Shown piece after piece: positions 26,035-37,908 of a stretch of DNA of 64,000 bases. Position numbers and translations under genes: made by a program. This DNA comes from Xestospongia bergquistia. Its lineage: Eukaryota > Porifera > Demospongiae > Haplosclerida > Petrosiidae. The stretch is taken from positions 4,786,775 through 4,850,774 of the forward strand of contig OZ014418.1 in the NCBI GenBank assembly GCA_963965975.1, read 5' to 3'. The stretch's first letter is position 1. Every line of letters begins with the position of its first letter. The notes below the pieces were generated by a model. That model made no database searches. It saw nothing but the letters and a program-made list of their open reading frames with translations, and was not told the DNA's origin.

Positions 26035-27752
26035 TCTAAAGTCTTTAATTTAAAGACTTTAGAAGGTTTAGAGTATTGAGTGAAGTTTATAAAGTAAACA
26101 GCTCAGTCTAAAGGGCTCTATGAAACTAACTAAATAAACTATTATTAACAGTTCAGTAAGTTGGTTTGCATTAACACTCTAAAGTCTTTAAATTAAAGAC
26201 TTTAGAAGGTTTAGACTATTGAGCGAAGTTTATAAAGTAAACTGGTCAGTCTAAAGGACTCTATGAAACTAACTAAATAAACTGTTATTAACAGTTTAAT
26301 AAGTTCGTTTGCATTAACACTCTAAAGTCATTAATTTAAAGACTTTAGAAGGTTTAGACTATTGAGTAAAGTTTATAAAGTAAACTGCTCAGTATAAAGG
26401 ACTCTATGGGACTAAAGAAATAAACTGCTATTAACAGTTTAGTAAGTTTGTTTGCATTAACGCTCTAAAGTCTTTAATTTAAAGACTTTAGAAGGTTTAG
26501 AGTGTTGAGTGAAGTTTTTAAAGTAAACAGCTCAGTCTAAAGGGCTGTATGAAACTAACTAAATAAACTATTATTAACAGTTTAGTAAGTTAGTTTGTGA
26601 TAACACTCTAAAGTCTTTAATTTAAAGACTTTAGAAGGTTTAGACTATTGAGTAAAGTTTATAATGTAAACTGCTAAGTCTAAAGGACTCTATGGGACTA
26701 AAGAAATAAGCTGCTATTAACAGTTTAGTAAGTTGGTTTGCATTAACCCTCAAAAGTCATTAATTTGAAGACTTTAGAAGGTTTAGACTATTGAGTGAAG
26801 TTTGTAAAGTAAACTGATAGGTCTAAAGGACTCTATTGGACTAACTAAATTAACTGTTATTAACAGTTTAGTAAGTTGGTTTGCATTAACACTCTAAAGT
26901 CTTTAATTTAAAGACTTTAGAAGGTTTAAACTATTGAGTAAAGTTTATAAAGTAAACTACTCAGTCTAAAGGACTCTATGGGACTAAAGAAATAAACTGC
27001 TATTAACAGTTTAGTAAGTTGGTTTGCATTAACCCTCTAAAGTTTTTAATTTAAAGACTTTAGAAGGTTTAGACTATTGAGTGAAGTTTTTTAAAGTAAA
27101 CTGATAGGTCTGAAGGACTCTATGGGACTAACTAAATTAACTGCTATTAACAGTTTAGTAAGTTCGTTTGCATTAACACTCTAAAGTTTTTAATTTAAAG
27201 ACTTTAGAATGTTTAAACTATTGAGTAAAGTTTATAAAGTGAACTGCTCAGTGTAAAGGACTCTATGGGACTAAAGAAATAAACTGCTATTAACAGTTTA
27301 GTAAGTTGGTTTGCATTAACACTCTAAAGTCTTTAATTTAAAGACTTTAGAAGGTTTAGACTATTGGGTAAAGTTTTTTAAAGTAAACTGATAGGTCTAA
27401 AGGACTCTATGGTACTAACTAAATTAACTGCTATTAACAGTTTAGTAATTTCGTTTGCATTAACACTCTAAAGTCTTTAATTTAAAGACTTTAGAAATTT
27501 TAAAGTATTGAGTAAAGTTTATAAAGTAAACTGGTCAGTCTAAAGGACCCTATGGGACTAAAGAAATAAACTGCTATTAACAGTTTAGTAAGTTGGTTTG
27601 CATTAACACTCTAAAGTCTTTAATTTAAAGACTTTAGAAGGTTTAGACTATTGGGTAAAGTTTATAAGGTAGACTGCTAAGTTTAAAGGACTCTATGGGA
27701 CGAAAGAAATGAACTGCTATTAACAGTTTTGTAAGTTTGTTTGCATTAACGC
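26035..27752 (+). repeat. 12-monomer higher-order repeat, copy 2 (1,718 bp)
   Basis: Nearly identical to copy 1. The only difference I noticed is GCGTTAAC near 24,593 against GCATTAAC near 26,311. The diverged unit from 27,753 begins D-E-A2-D-A3-B2-A-B1-A as well but differs at many positions. The near-identity points to a very recent duplication or to an assembly duplication. Confidence 0.92.
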
Positions 27753-29469
27753 TCTAAAGTCTTTAATTTAAAGACTTTAGTAGGTTTAGAGTATTGAGTG
27801 AAGTTTATAAAGTAAACAGCTCAGTCTAAAGGGCTCTATGAAACTAACTAAATAAACTATTATTAACCGTTCAGTAAGTTTGTTTGCATTAACACTCTAA
27901 AGTCTTTAAATTAAAGACTTTAGAAGGTTTAGACTATTGAGCGAAGTTTATAAAGTAAACTGGTCAGTCTAAAGGACTCTATGAAACTAACTAAATAAAC
28001 TGTTATTAACAGTTTAGTAAGTTCGTTTGCATTGACACACTAAAGTCATTAATTTAAAGACTTTAGAAGGTTTAGACTATTGAGTAAAGTTTATAAAGTA
28101 AACTGCTCAGTGTAAAGGACTCTATGGGACTAAAGAAATAAACTGCTATTAACAGTTTAGTAAGTTTGTTTGCATTAACGCTCTAAAGTCTTTAATTTAA
28201 AGACTTTAGAAGCTTTAGAGATTTGAGTGAAGTTTATAAAGTAAACAGCTCGGTCTAAAGGGCTGTATGAAACTAACTAAATAAACTATTATTAACAGTT
28301 TAGTAAGTTAGTTTGTGATAACACTCTAAAGTCTTTAATTTAAAGACTTTAGAAGGTTTAGACTATTGAGTAAAGTTTATAATGTAAACTGCTCAGTCTA
28401 AAGGACTCTATGGGACTAATGAAATAAACTGGTATTAACAGTTTAGTAAGTTGGGTTGCATTAACGCTCTAAAGTCTTTAATTTAAAGACTTTAGAAGGT
28501 TTAGACTATTGAGTGAAGTTTGTAAAGTTAACTGATAGGTCTAAAGGACTCTATGGGACTAACTAAATTAACTGTTCTTAACAGTTTAGTAAGTTAGTTT
28601 GCATTAACACTCTAAAGTCTTTAATTTAAAGACTTTAGAAGGTTTAAACTATTGAGTAAAGTTTATAAAGTAAACTGCTCAGTCTAAAGGACTCTATCAG
28701 ACTAAAGACATAAACTGTTATTAACAGTTTAGTAAGTTGGTTTGCATTAACCCTCTAAAGTCTTTAATTTAAAGACTTTAGAAGGTTTAGACTATTGATT
28801 GAAGTTTTTTAAAGTAAACTTACAGGTCTAAAGGACTCTATGGGACTAAATAAATTAACTGCTTTTAACAGTTTAGTAAGTTCGTTTCCATTAACACTCT
28901 GAAGTCTTTCATTTAAAGACTTTAGAAGGTTTAAACAATTGTGTAAAGTTTATAAAGTAAACTGCTCAGCCTAAAGGACTCTATGGGACAAAAGAAATAA
29001 ACTGCTATTAACAGTTTAGTAAGTTGGTTTGCATTAACACTCTAAAGTCTGTAATTTAAAGACTTTAGAAGGTTTAGACCATTGGGTAAAGTTTATAAAG
29101 GAAACTGTTCAGTCTAAAGGACTCTATGGGACTAACTAAATTAACTGTTATTAACAGTTTAGTAAGTTGGTTTGCAATAACACTCTAAAGTCTTTAATTT
29201 AAAGACTTTAGAAGGTTTAGACTATTTAGTAAAGTTTATAAAGTAAACTGCTCAGTGTAAAGGACTCTATGGGACTAAACAAATAAACTGCTATTAACAG
29301 TTTAGTAAGTTTGTTTGCATTAACGCTCTAAAGTCTTTAATTTAAAGACTTTAGAAGGTTTAGAGTATTGAGTGAAGTTTATAAAGTAAACAGCTCAGTC
29401 TAAAGGGCTGTATGAAACTGACAAAATAAACTCTTATTAAAAGTTTTGTAAGTTAGTTTGTTATAACAC
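27753..29469 (+). repeat. Third, diverged higher-order unit and following monomers
   Basis: The order continues D-E-A2-D-A3-B2-A-B1-A-C/B2 hybrid-A2-D. It is the same register as the preceding 12-mers but with scattered private changes: TAGTAGGTTTAG, TTAACCGTTCAG, ATTGACACAC, GAGATTTGAG, GGTATTAACAG. The unit near 29,075 begins like C (GACCATTGGGTAAAG) and ends like B2 (ACTAACTAAATTAACTGTT). Confidence 0.8.
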
Positions 29470-32400
29470 ACTAAAGTCTTTAATTTAAAGACTTTAGAAG
29501 GTTTAGACTATTAAGTAAAGTTTATAAAGGAAACTGCTCAGTCTAAAGGACTCTATGGGATTAAAGAAATAAACTGCTATTAACAGTTTAGTAAGTTGGT
29601 TTGCATTAATCCTCTAAAGTCTTTAATTTAAAGACTTTAGAAGGTTTAGACTATTGAGTGAAGTTTTTTAAAGTAAAATGATAGGTCTAAAGGACTCTAT
29701 GGGACTAACTAAATTAACTGCTATTAACGGTTTAGTAAGTACGTTTGCATTAACACTCTAAAATCTTTAATTTAAAGACCTTAAAAGGTTTAAACTATTG
29801 AGTAAAGTTTATAAAGTAAACTGCTCAGTCTAAAGGACTCTATGGGACTAAAGAAATAAACTGCTATTAACAGTTTAGTAAGTTGGTTTGCATTAACACT
29901 CTAAAGTCTTTAATTAAATAACTTTAGAAGGTTTAGACTATTGGGTAAAGTTTATAAGGTAGACTGCTAAGTTTAAAGGACTCTATGGGACTAAAGAAAT
30001 AAACTGCTATTAACAGTTCAGTAAGTTTTTTTGCATTAACACTCTAAAGTCTTTAAATTAAAGACTTTAGAATGTTTAGACTATTGAGCGAAGTTTATAA
30101 AGTAAACTGGTCAGTCTAAAGGACTCTATGAAACTAACAAAATAAACTGTTATTAACAGTTTAGTAAGTTCGTATGCATTAACACTCTAAAGTCTTTAAT
30201 TTAAAGACTTTAGAAGGTTTAGACTATTGAGTAAAGTTTATAAAGAAAACTGCTCAGTTTAAAGGACTCTATGGGACAAAAGAAATAAACTGCTATTAAC
30301 ATTTTAGTAAGTTTGTTTGCATTAACCCTCTAAAGTCTTTAATTTAAAGACTTTAGAAGGTTTAGACTATTGAGTGAAGTTTGTAAAGTAAACTGATAGT
30401 TCTAAAGGACTCTATGGGACTCACTAAATTAACTGTTATTAACAGTTTAGTAAGTTGGTTTGCATTAACACTCTAAAGTCTTTAATTTAAAGACTTTAGA
30501 AGGTTTAAACTATTGAGTAAAGTTTATAAAGTAAACTGCTCAGTCTAAAGGACTCTATGGGACTAAAAAAATAAACTGCTATTAACATTTTAGTAAGTTT
30601 GCTTGCATTAACACTCTAAAGTCTTTAATTGAAAGACTTTAGAAGGTTTAGACTAATGAGTGAAGTTTTTTAAAGTAAACTGATAGGTCTAAAGGACTCT
30701 ATGGGACTAACTAAATTAACTGCTATTAACAGTTTAGTAAGTTTGTTTGCATTAACGCTCTAAAGTCTTTAATTTAAAGACTTTAGAAGGTTTAGAGTAT
30801 TGAGTGAAGTTTATAAAGTAAACAGCTCAGTCTAAAGGGCTCTATGAAACTAACTAAATAAACTATTATTAACAGTTTAGTAAGTTAGTTTGTGATAACA
30901 CTCTAAAGTCTTTAATTTAAAAACTTTAGAAGGTTTAGACTATTGAGTAAAGTTTATAATGTAAACTGCTCAGTCTAAAGAACTCTTTGGGACTAAAGAA
31001 ATAAACTGCTATTAACAGTTTAGTAAGTTGGTTTGCAATAACGCTCTAAAGTCTTTAATTTAAAGACTTTAGAAGGTTTAGACTATTGAGTGAAGTTTGT
31101 AAAGTAAACTGATAGGTCTAAAGGACTCTATGGGACTAACTAAATTAACTGTTATTAACAGTTTAGTAAGTTGGTTTGCATTAACACTCTAAAGTCTTTA
31201 ATTTAAAGACTTTAAAAGGTTTAAACAATTGAGTAAAGTTTCTAAAGTAAACTGCTCAGTCTAAAGGACTCTATGGGACTAAAGAAATAAACTGCTATTG
31301 ACAGTTTAGTAAGTTGGTTTGCATTAACCCTCTAAAGTCTTTAATTTAAAGACTTTAGAAGGTTTAGACTATTGAGTGAAGTTTTTTAAAGTAAACTGAT
31401 AGGTCTAAAGGACTCTATGGGACTAACTAAATTAACTGCTATTAACAGTTTTGTAAGTTCGTTTGCATTAACACTCTAAAGTCTTTAATTTAAAGACTTT
31501 AGAAGGTTTAAACTATTGAGTAAAGTTTATAAAGTAACTGCTCAGTCTAAAGGACTCTATGGGACTAAACAAAAAAACTGCTATTAACAGTGTAGTAAGT
31601 TGGTTTGCATTAACACTCTAAAGTCTTTAATTTAAAGACTTTAGAAGGTTTAGACTATTGGGTAAAGTTTATAAGGTAGACTGCTAAGTTTAAAGGACTC
31701 TATGAGACTAAATAAATGAACTGCTATTAACAGTTCAGTTAGTTGCTTTGCATTAACACTCTAAAGTCTTTAAATTAAAGACTTTAGAAGGTTTAGACTA
31801 TTGAGCGAAGTTAATAAAGTAAACTGGTCAGTCTAAAGGACTCTATGAAACTAACTAAATAAACTGTTATTAACAGTTTAGTAAGCTCGTTTGCATTAAC
31901 ACTCTAAAGTCTTTAATTTAAAGACTTTAGAAGGTTTAGACTATTGAGTAAAGTTTATAAAGTAAACTGCTCAGTGTAAAGGACTCTATGGGACTAAAGA
32001 TATAAACTGCTATTAACAGTTTAGTAAGTTTGTTTGCATTAACTCTCTAAAGTCTTTAATTTAAAGACTTTAGAAGGTTTAGAGTATTGAGTGAAGTTTA
32101 TAAAGTAAACAGCTCAGTCTACAGGGCTCTATGAAACTAACTAAATAAACTGTTATTAACAGTTTAGTAAGTTAGTTTGTGATAACACTCTAAAGTCTTT
32201 AATTTAAAGACTTTAGATGGTTTAGACTATTGAGTAAAGTTTATAAAGTAAACTGCTCAGTCTAAAGGACTCTATGGGACAAAAGAAATAAACTGCTATT
32301 AACAGTTTAGTAAGTTGGTTTGCATTAACACTCTAATGTCTTTAATTTAAAGACTTTAGAATTTTTAGACTATTGGGTAAAGTTTATAAGGTAGACTGCT

Positions 32401-33902
32401 CACTTTAAAGGACTCTATGGGACTATAGAAATAAACTGCTATTAACAGTTCAGTAAGTTTTTTTGCATTAACACTCTAAAGTCTTTAAATTAAAGACTTT
32501 AGAAGGTTTAGACTATAGAGCGAAGTTTATAAAGTAAACTGGTCAGTGTAAAGGACTCTATGAAACTAACAAAATAAACTGTTATTAACAGTTTAGTAAG
32601 TTCGTTTGCGTTAACACTCTAAAGTCTTTAATTTAAAGACTTTAGAAGGTTTAGACTATTGAGTAAAGTTTATAAAGTAAACTGCTCAGTCTAAAGGACT
32701 CTATGGGACAAAAGAAACAAACTGCTATTAACACTTTAGTAAGTTTGTTTGCATTAACGCCCTAAAGTCTTTAATTTAAAGACTTTAGAAGGTTTAGAGT
32801 ATTGAGTGAAGTTTATAAAGTAAACAGCTCAGTCTAAAGGGCTCTATGAAACTAACTATATAAACTGCTGTTAACAGTTTAGTAAGTTGGTTTGAATTAA
32901 CACTCAAAAGTCTTTAAATTAAAGACTTTAAAAGGTTTAGGCTATTGAGTGAAGTTTGTAAAGTAAACTGATAGGTCTAAAGGACTCTATGGGACTAACT
33001 AAATAAACTCTTATTAACAGTTTAGTAAGTTGGTTTGCATTAACACTCTAAAGTCCTTAATTTAAAGACTTTAGAAGGTTTACACTATTGAGTAAAGTTC
33101 ATAAAGTAAACTGCTCAGTCTAAAGGACTCTATGGGACTAAAGAAATAAACTGCTATTAACAGTTTAGTAAGTTGGTTTGCATTAACCCTCTAAAGTCTT
33201 TAACTTAAAGACTTTAGAAGGTTTAGACTATTGATTGAATTTTTTTAAAGTAAACTGATAGGTCTAAAGGACTCTATGGGACTAAATAAATTAACTGCTG
33301 TTAACAGTTTAGTAAGTTGGTTTGAATTAACACTCAAAAAACTTTAAATTAAAGACTTTAAAAGGTTTAGGCTATTGAGTGAAGTTTGTAAAGTAAACTG
33401 ATAGGTCTAAAGGACTCTATGGGACTAACTAAATAAACTCTTGTTAACAGTTTAGTAAGTTGGTTTGCATTAACACTCTAAAGTCTTTAATTTAAAGACT
33501 TTAGAAGGTTTACACTATTGAGTAAAGTTCATAAAGTAAACTGCTCAGTCTAAAGGACTCTATGGGACTAAAGAAATAAACTGCTATTAACAGTTTAGTA
33601 AGTTGGTTTGCATTAACCCTCTAAAGTCTTTAATTTAAAGACTTTAGAAGGTTTAGACTATTGATTGAAGTTTTTTAAAGTAAACTGATAGGTCTAAAGG
33701 ACTCTATGGGACTAAATAAATTAACTGCTATTAACAGTTTAGTAAGTTCGTTTGCATTAACATTCTAAAGTCTTTAATTTAAAGACTTTAGAAGGTTTAA
33801 ACCATTGAGTAAAGTTTATAAAGAAAACTGGTCAGTCTAAAGGACTCCATAGGACTAAATAAACTGCTATTAATAGTTTAGTAAGTTGGTTTGCATTAAC
33901 AC
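29470..33902 (+). repeat. Second 31-monomer-offset block, unit 1 (4,433 bp)
   Basis: The unit runs from 29,470 to the start of its copy at 33,903. GGATTAAAG lies at 29,558 and 33,991, ACCTTAAAAGG at 29,778 and 34,211, and AAACAAAAAAACTG at 31,567 and 36,000, all 4,433 bp apart. Two H1 elements with AATTAAATAACTTTAG (near 29,912 and 34,345) are also shared. The last part (33,047-33,902) has no counterpart after 37,479 because the copy is cut there and because of the 3-mer repeat at 32,904-33,763. Confidence 0.87.
32904..33763 (+). repeat. Three-monomer tandem repeat (430 bp x2) with chimeric junction
   Basis: Copies at 32,904-33,333 and 33,334-33,763, order B3'-A-B1. B3' has TTTAGGCTATTGAG and AAACTCTT, and A has GGTTTACACTATTGAG and GTTCATAAAG. 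The third monomer of copy 1 starts as B1 with GATTGAA but ends AACTGCTGTTAACAG and TTTGAATTAAC like a D2. The third monomer of copy 2 ends as normal B1 (CTGCTATTAACAG, GTTCGTTTGC). The junction lies near 33,285-33,300. Confidence 0.86.
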
Positions 33903-36900
33903 TCTAAAGTCTTTAATTTAAAGACTTTAGAAGGTTTAGACTATTGGGTAAAGTTTATAAGGTAGACTGCTAAGTCTAAAGGACTCTATGGGATTAAAGA
34001 AATAAACTGCTATTAACAGTTTAGTAAGTTGGTTTGCATTAATCCTCTAAAGTCTTTAATTTAAAGACTTTAGAAGGTTTAGACTATTGAGTGAAGTTTT
34101 TTAAAGTAAAATGACAGGTCTAAAGGACTCTATGGGACTAACTAAATTAACTGCTATTAACGGTTTAGTAAGTACGTTTGCATTAACACTCTAAAATCTT
34201 TAATTTAAAGACCTTAAAAGGTTTAAACTACTGAGTAAAGTTTATGAACTAAACTGCTCAGTCTAAAGGACTCTATGGGACTAAAGAAATAAACTGCTAT
34301 TAACAGTTTAGTAAGTTTGTTTGCATTAACACTCTAAAGTCTTTAATTAAATAACTTTAGAAGGTTTAGACTATTGGGTAAAGTTTATAAGGTAGACTGC
34401 TAAGTTTAAAGGACTCTATGGGACTAAAGAAATAAACTGCTATTAACAGTTCAGTAAGTTTTTTTGCATTAACACTCTAAAGTCTTTAAATTAAAGACTT
34501 TAGAATGTTTAGACTATTGAGCGAAGTTTATAAAGTAAACTGGTCAGTCTAAAGGACTCTATGAAACTAACAAAATAAACTGTTATTAACAGTTTAGTAA
34601 GTTCGTATGCATTAACACTCTAAAGTCTTTAATTTAAAGACTTTAGAAGGTTTAGACTATTGAGTAAAGTTTATAAAGAAAACTGCTCAGTTTAAAGGAC
34701 TCTATGGGACAAAAGAAATAAACTGCTATTAACAGTTTAGTAAGTTTGTTTGCATTAACCCTCTAAAGTCTTTAATTTAAAGACTTTAGAAGGTTTAGAC
34801 TATTGAGTGAAGTTTGTAAAGTAAACTGATAGTTCTAAAGGACTCTATGGGACTCACTAAATTAACTGCTATTAACAGTTTAGTAAGTTGGTTTGCATTA
34901 ACACTCTAAAGTCTTTAATTTAAAGACTTTAGAAGGTTTAAACTATTGAGTAAAGTTTATAAAGTAAACTGCTCAGTCTAAAGGACTCTATGGGACTAAA
35001 AAAATAAACTGCTATTAACATTTTAGTAAGTTGGTTTGCATTAACACTCTAAAGTCTTTAATTTAAAGACTTTAGAAGGTTTAGACTAATGAGTGAAGTT
35101 TTTTAAAGTAAACTGATAGGTCTAAAGGACTCTATGGGGCTAACTAAATTAACTGCTATTAACAGTTTAGTAAGTTTGTTTGCATTAACGCTCTAAAGTC
35201 TTTAATTTAAAGACTTTAGAAGGTTTAGAGTATTGAGTGAAGTTTATAAAGTAAACAGCTCAGTCTAAAGGGCTGTATGAAACTAACTAAATAAACTATT
35301 ATTAACAGTTTAGTAAGTTAGTTTGTGATAACACTCTAAAGTCTTTAATTTAAAGACTTTAGAAGGTTTAGACTATTGAGTAAAGTTTATAATGTAAACT
35401 GCTCAGTCTAAAGAACTCTTTGTGACTAAAGAAATAAACTGCTATTAACAGTTTAGTAAGTTGGTTTGCAATAACGCTCTAAAGTCTTTAATTTAAAGAC
35501 CTTAGAAGGTTTAGACTATTGAGTGAAGTTTCTAAAGTAAACTGATAGGTCTAAAGGACTCTATGGGACTAACTAAATTAACTGTTATTAACAGTTTAGT
35601 AAGTTGGTTTGCATTAACACTCTAAAGTCTTTAATTTAAAGACTTTAAAAGGTTTAAACAATTGAGTAAAGTTTATAAAGTAAACTGCTCAGTCTAAAGG
35701 ACTCTATGGGACTAAAGAAATAAACTGCTATTGACAGTTTAGTAAGTTGGTTTGCATTAACCCTCTAAAGTCTTTAATTTAAAGACTTTAGAAGGTTTAG
35801 ACTATTGAGTGAAGTTTTTTAAAGTAAACTGATAGGTCTAAAGGACTCTATGGGACTAACTAAATTAACTGCTATTAACAGTTTTGTAAGTTCGTTTGCA
35901 TTAACACTCTAAAGTCTTTAATTTAAAGACTTTAGAAGGTTTAAACTATTGACTAAAGTTTATAAAGTAACTGCTCAGTCTAAAGGACTCTATGGGACTA
36001 AACAAAAAAACTGATATTAACAGGGCAGTAAGTTGGTTTGCATTAACACTCTAAAGTCTTTAATTTAAAGACTTTAGAAGGTTTAGACTATTGGGTAAAT
36101 TTTATAAGGTAGACTGCTAAGTTTAAAGGACTCTATGAGACTAAATAAATGAACTGCTATTAACAGTTCAGTTAGTTGCTTTGCATTAACACTCTAAAGT
36201 CTTTAAATTAAAGACTTTAGAAGGTTTAGACTATTGAGCGAAGTTTATAAAGTAAACTGGTCAGTCTAAAGGACTCTATGAAACTAACTAAATAAGCTGT
36301 TATTAACAGTTTAGTAAGTTCGTTTGCATTAACACTCTAAAGTCTTTAATTTAAAGACTTTAGAAGGTTTAGACTATTGAGTAAAGTTTATAAAGTAAAC
36401 TGCTCAGTGTAAAGGACTCTATGGGACTAAAGATATAAACTGCTATTAACAGTTTAGTAAGTTTGTTTGCATTAACTCTCTAAAGTCTTTAATTTAAAGA
36501 CTTTAGAAGGTTTAGAGTATTGAGTGAAGTTTATAAAGTAAACAGCTCAGTCTACAGGGCTCTATGAAACTAACTAAATAAACTATTATTAACAGTTTAG
36601 TAAGTTAGTTTGTGATAACACTCTAAAGTCTTTAATTTAAAGACTTTAGATGGTTTAGACTATTGAGTAAAGTTTATAAAATAAACTGCTCAGTTTAAAG
36701 GACTCTATGGGACAAAAGAAATAAACTGCTATTAACAGTTTAGTAAGTTGGTTTGCATTAACACTCTAATGTCTTTAATTTAAAGACTTTAGAATTTTTA
36801 GACTATTGGGCAAAGTTTATAAGGTAGACTGCTAACTTTAAAGGACTCTATGGGACTATAGAAATAAACTCCTATTAACAGTTCAGTAAGTTTTTTTGCA

Positions 36901-37479
36901 TTAACACTTTAAAGTCTTTAAATTAAAGACTTTAGAAGGTTTAGACTATAGAGCGAAGTTTATAAAGTAAACTGGTCAGTGTAAAGGACTCTATGAAACT
37001 AACAAAATAAACTGTTATTAACAGTTTAGTAAGTTCGTTTGCATTAACACTCTAAAGTCTTTAATTTAAAGACTTTAGAAGGTTTAGACTATTGAGTAAA
37101 GTTTATAAAGTAAACTGCTCAGTCTAAAGGACTCTATGGGACAAAAGAAATAAACTGCTATTAACAGTTCAGTAAGTTTGTTTGCATTAAAGCCCTAAAG
37201 TCTTTAGTTTAAAGACTTTAGAAGGTTTAGAGTATTGAGTGAAGTTTATAAAGTAAACAGCTCAGTCTAAAGGGCTCTATGAAACTAACTATATAAACTG
37301 CTGTTAACAGTTTAGTAAGTTGGTTTGAATTAACACTCAAAAGTCTTTAAATTAAAGACTTTAAAAGGTTTAGGCTATTGAGTGAAGTTTGTAAAGTAAA
37401 CTGATAGGTCTAAAGGACTCTATGGGACTAACTAAATAAACTCTTATTAACAGTTTAGTAAGTTGGTTTGCATTAACAC
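33903..37479 (+). repeat. Second 31-monomer-offset block, unit 2 (25 monomers)
   Basis: Copy of 29,470-33,046 at an offset of 4,433 bp. The first monomer is chimeric. It starts as C (GACTATTGGGTAAAG, TATAAGGTAGACTGCTAAG) and then reads TCTAAAGGACTCTATGGGATTAAAG, the A3-like body found at 29,540-29,568, so the exchange fell near 33,970-33,985. Differences from unit 1 include ACTGACAGGTC versus ATAGGTC-type words near 34,114 and AACAGGGCAGTAAG near 36,019. Confidence 0.85.
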
Positions 37480-37908
37480 TTTAAAGTCTTTAATTTAAAG
37501 ACTTTAGAAGGTTTAGACTATTGAGTGAAGTTTGTAAAGTAAACTCATAGGTCTAAAGGACTCTATTGGACTAACTAAATTAACTGCTATTAACAGTTTA
37601 GTAAGTTCGTTTGCATTAAAACTCTAAAGTCTTTAATTTAAAGACTTTAGAAGGTTTAGACTATTGGGTAAAGTTTATAAGGTAGACTGCTAAGTTTAAT
37701 GGACTCTATGGGACTATAGAAATGAACTGCCATTAACAGTTCAGTAAGTTTGTTTGCATCAACGCTATAAAGTCTTTAATTTAAAGACTTTAGAAGGTTT
37801 AGAGTATTGAGTGAAGTTTATAAAGTAAACAGGTCAGTCTAAAGGGCTCTATGAAACTAACTAAATAAACTATTATTAACAGTTCAGTAAGTTTGTTTGC
37901 ATTAACAT
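37480..37908 (+). repeat. Three satellite monomers B-C-D
   Basis: Linker between the 31-monomer-offset block and the triple 3-mer. The first monomer is B-type with AACTCATAGGTC and CTATTGGACTAAC, the second is C with GCCATTAACAG, and the third is D ending CAGTTCAGTAAGTTTG and CATTAACATTC. This last ending is the one repeated at each unit boundary of the following 429-bp repeat. Confidence 0.85.

Noticed and set aside
29900..29930. Possible insertion at an H1 reading AATTAAATAACTTTAG
   Set aside because: It is a few-base change in the palindrome, shared with the duplicate at about 34,345, not an inserted element.
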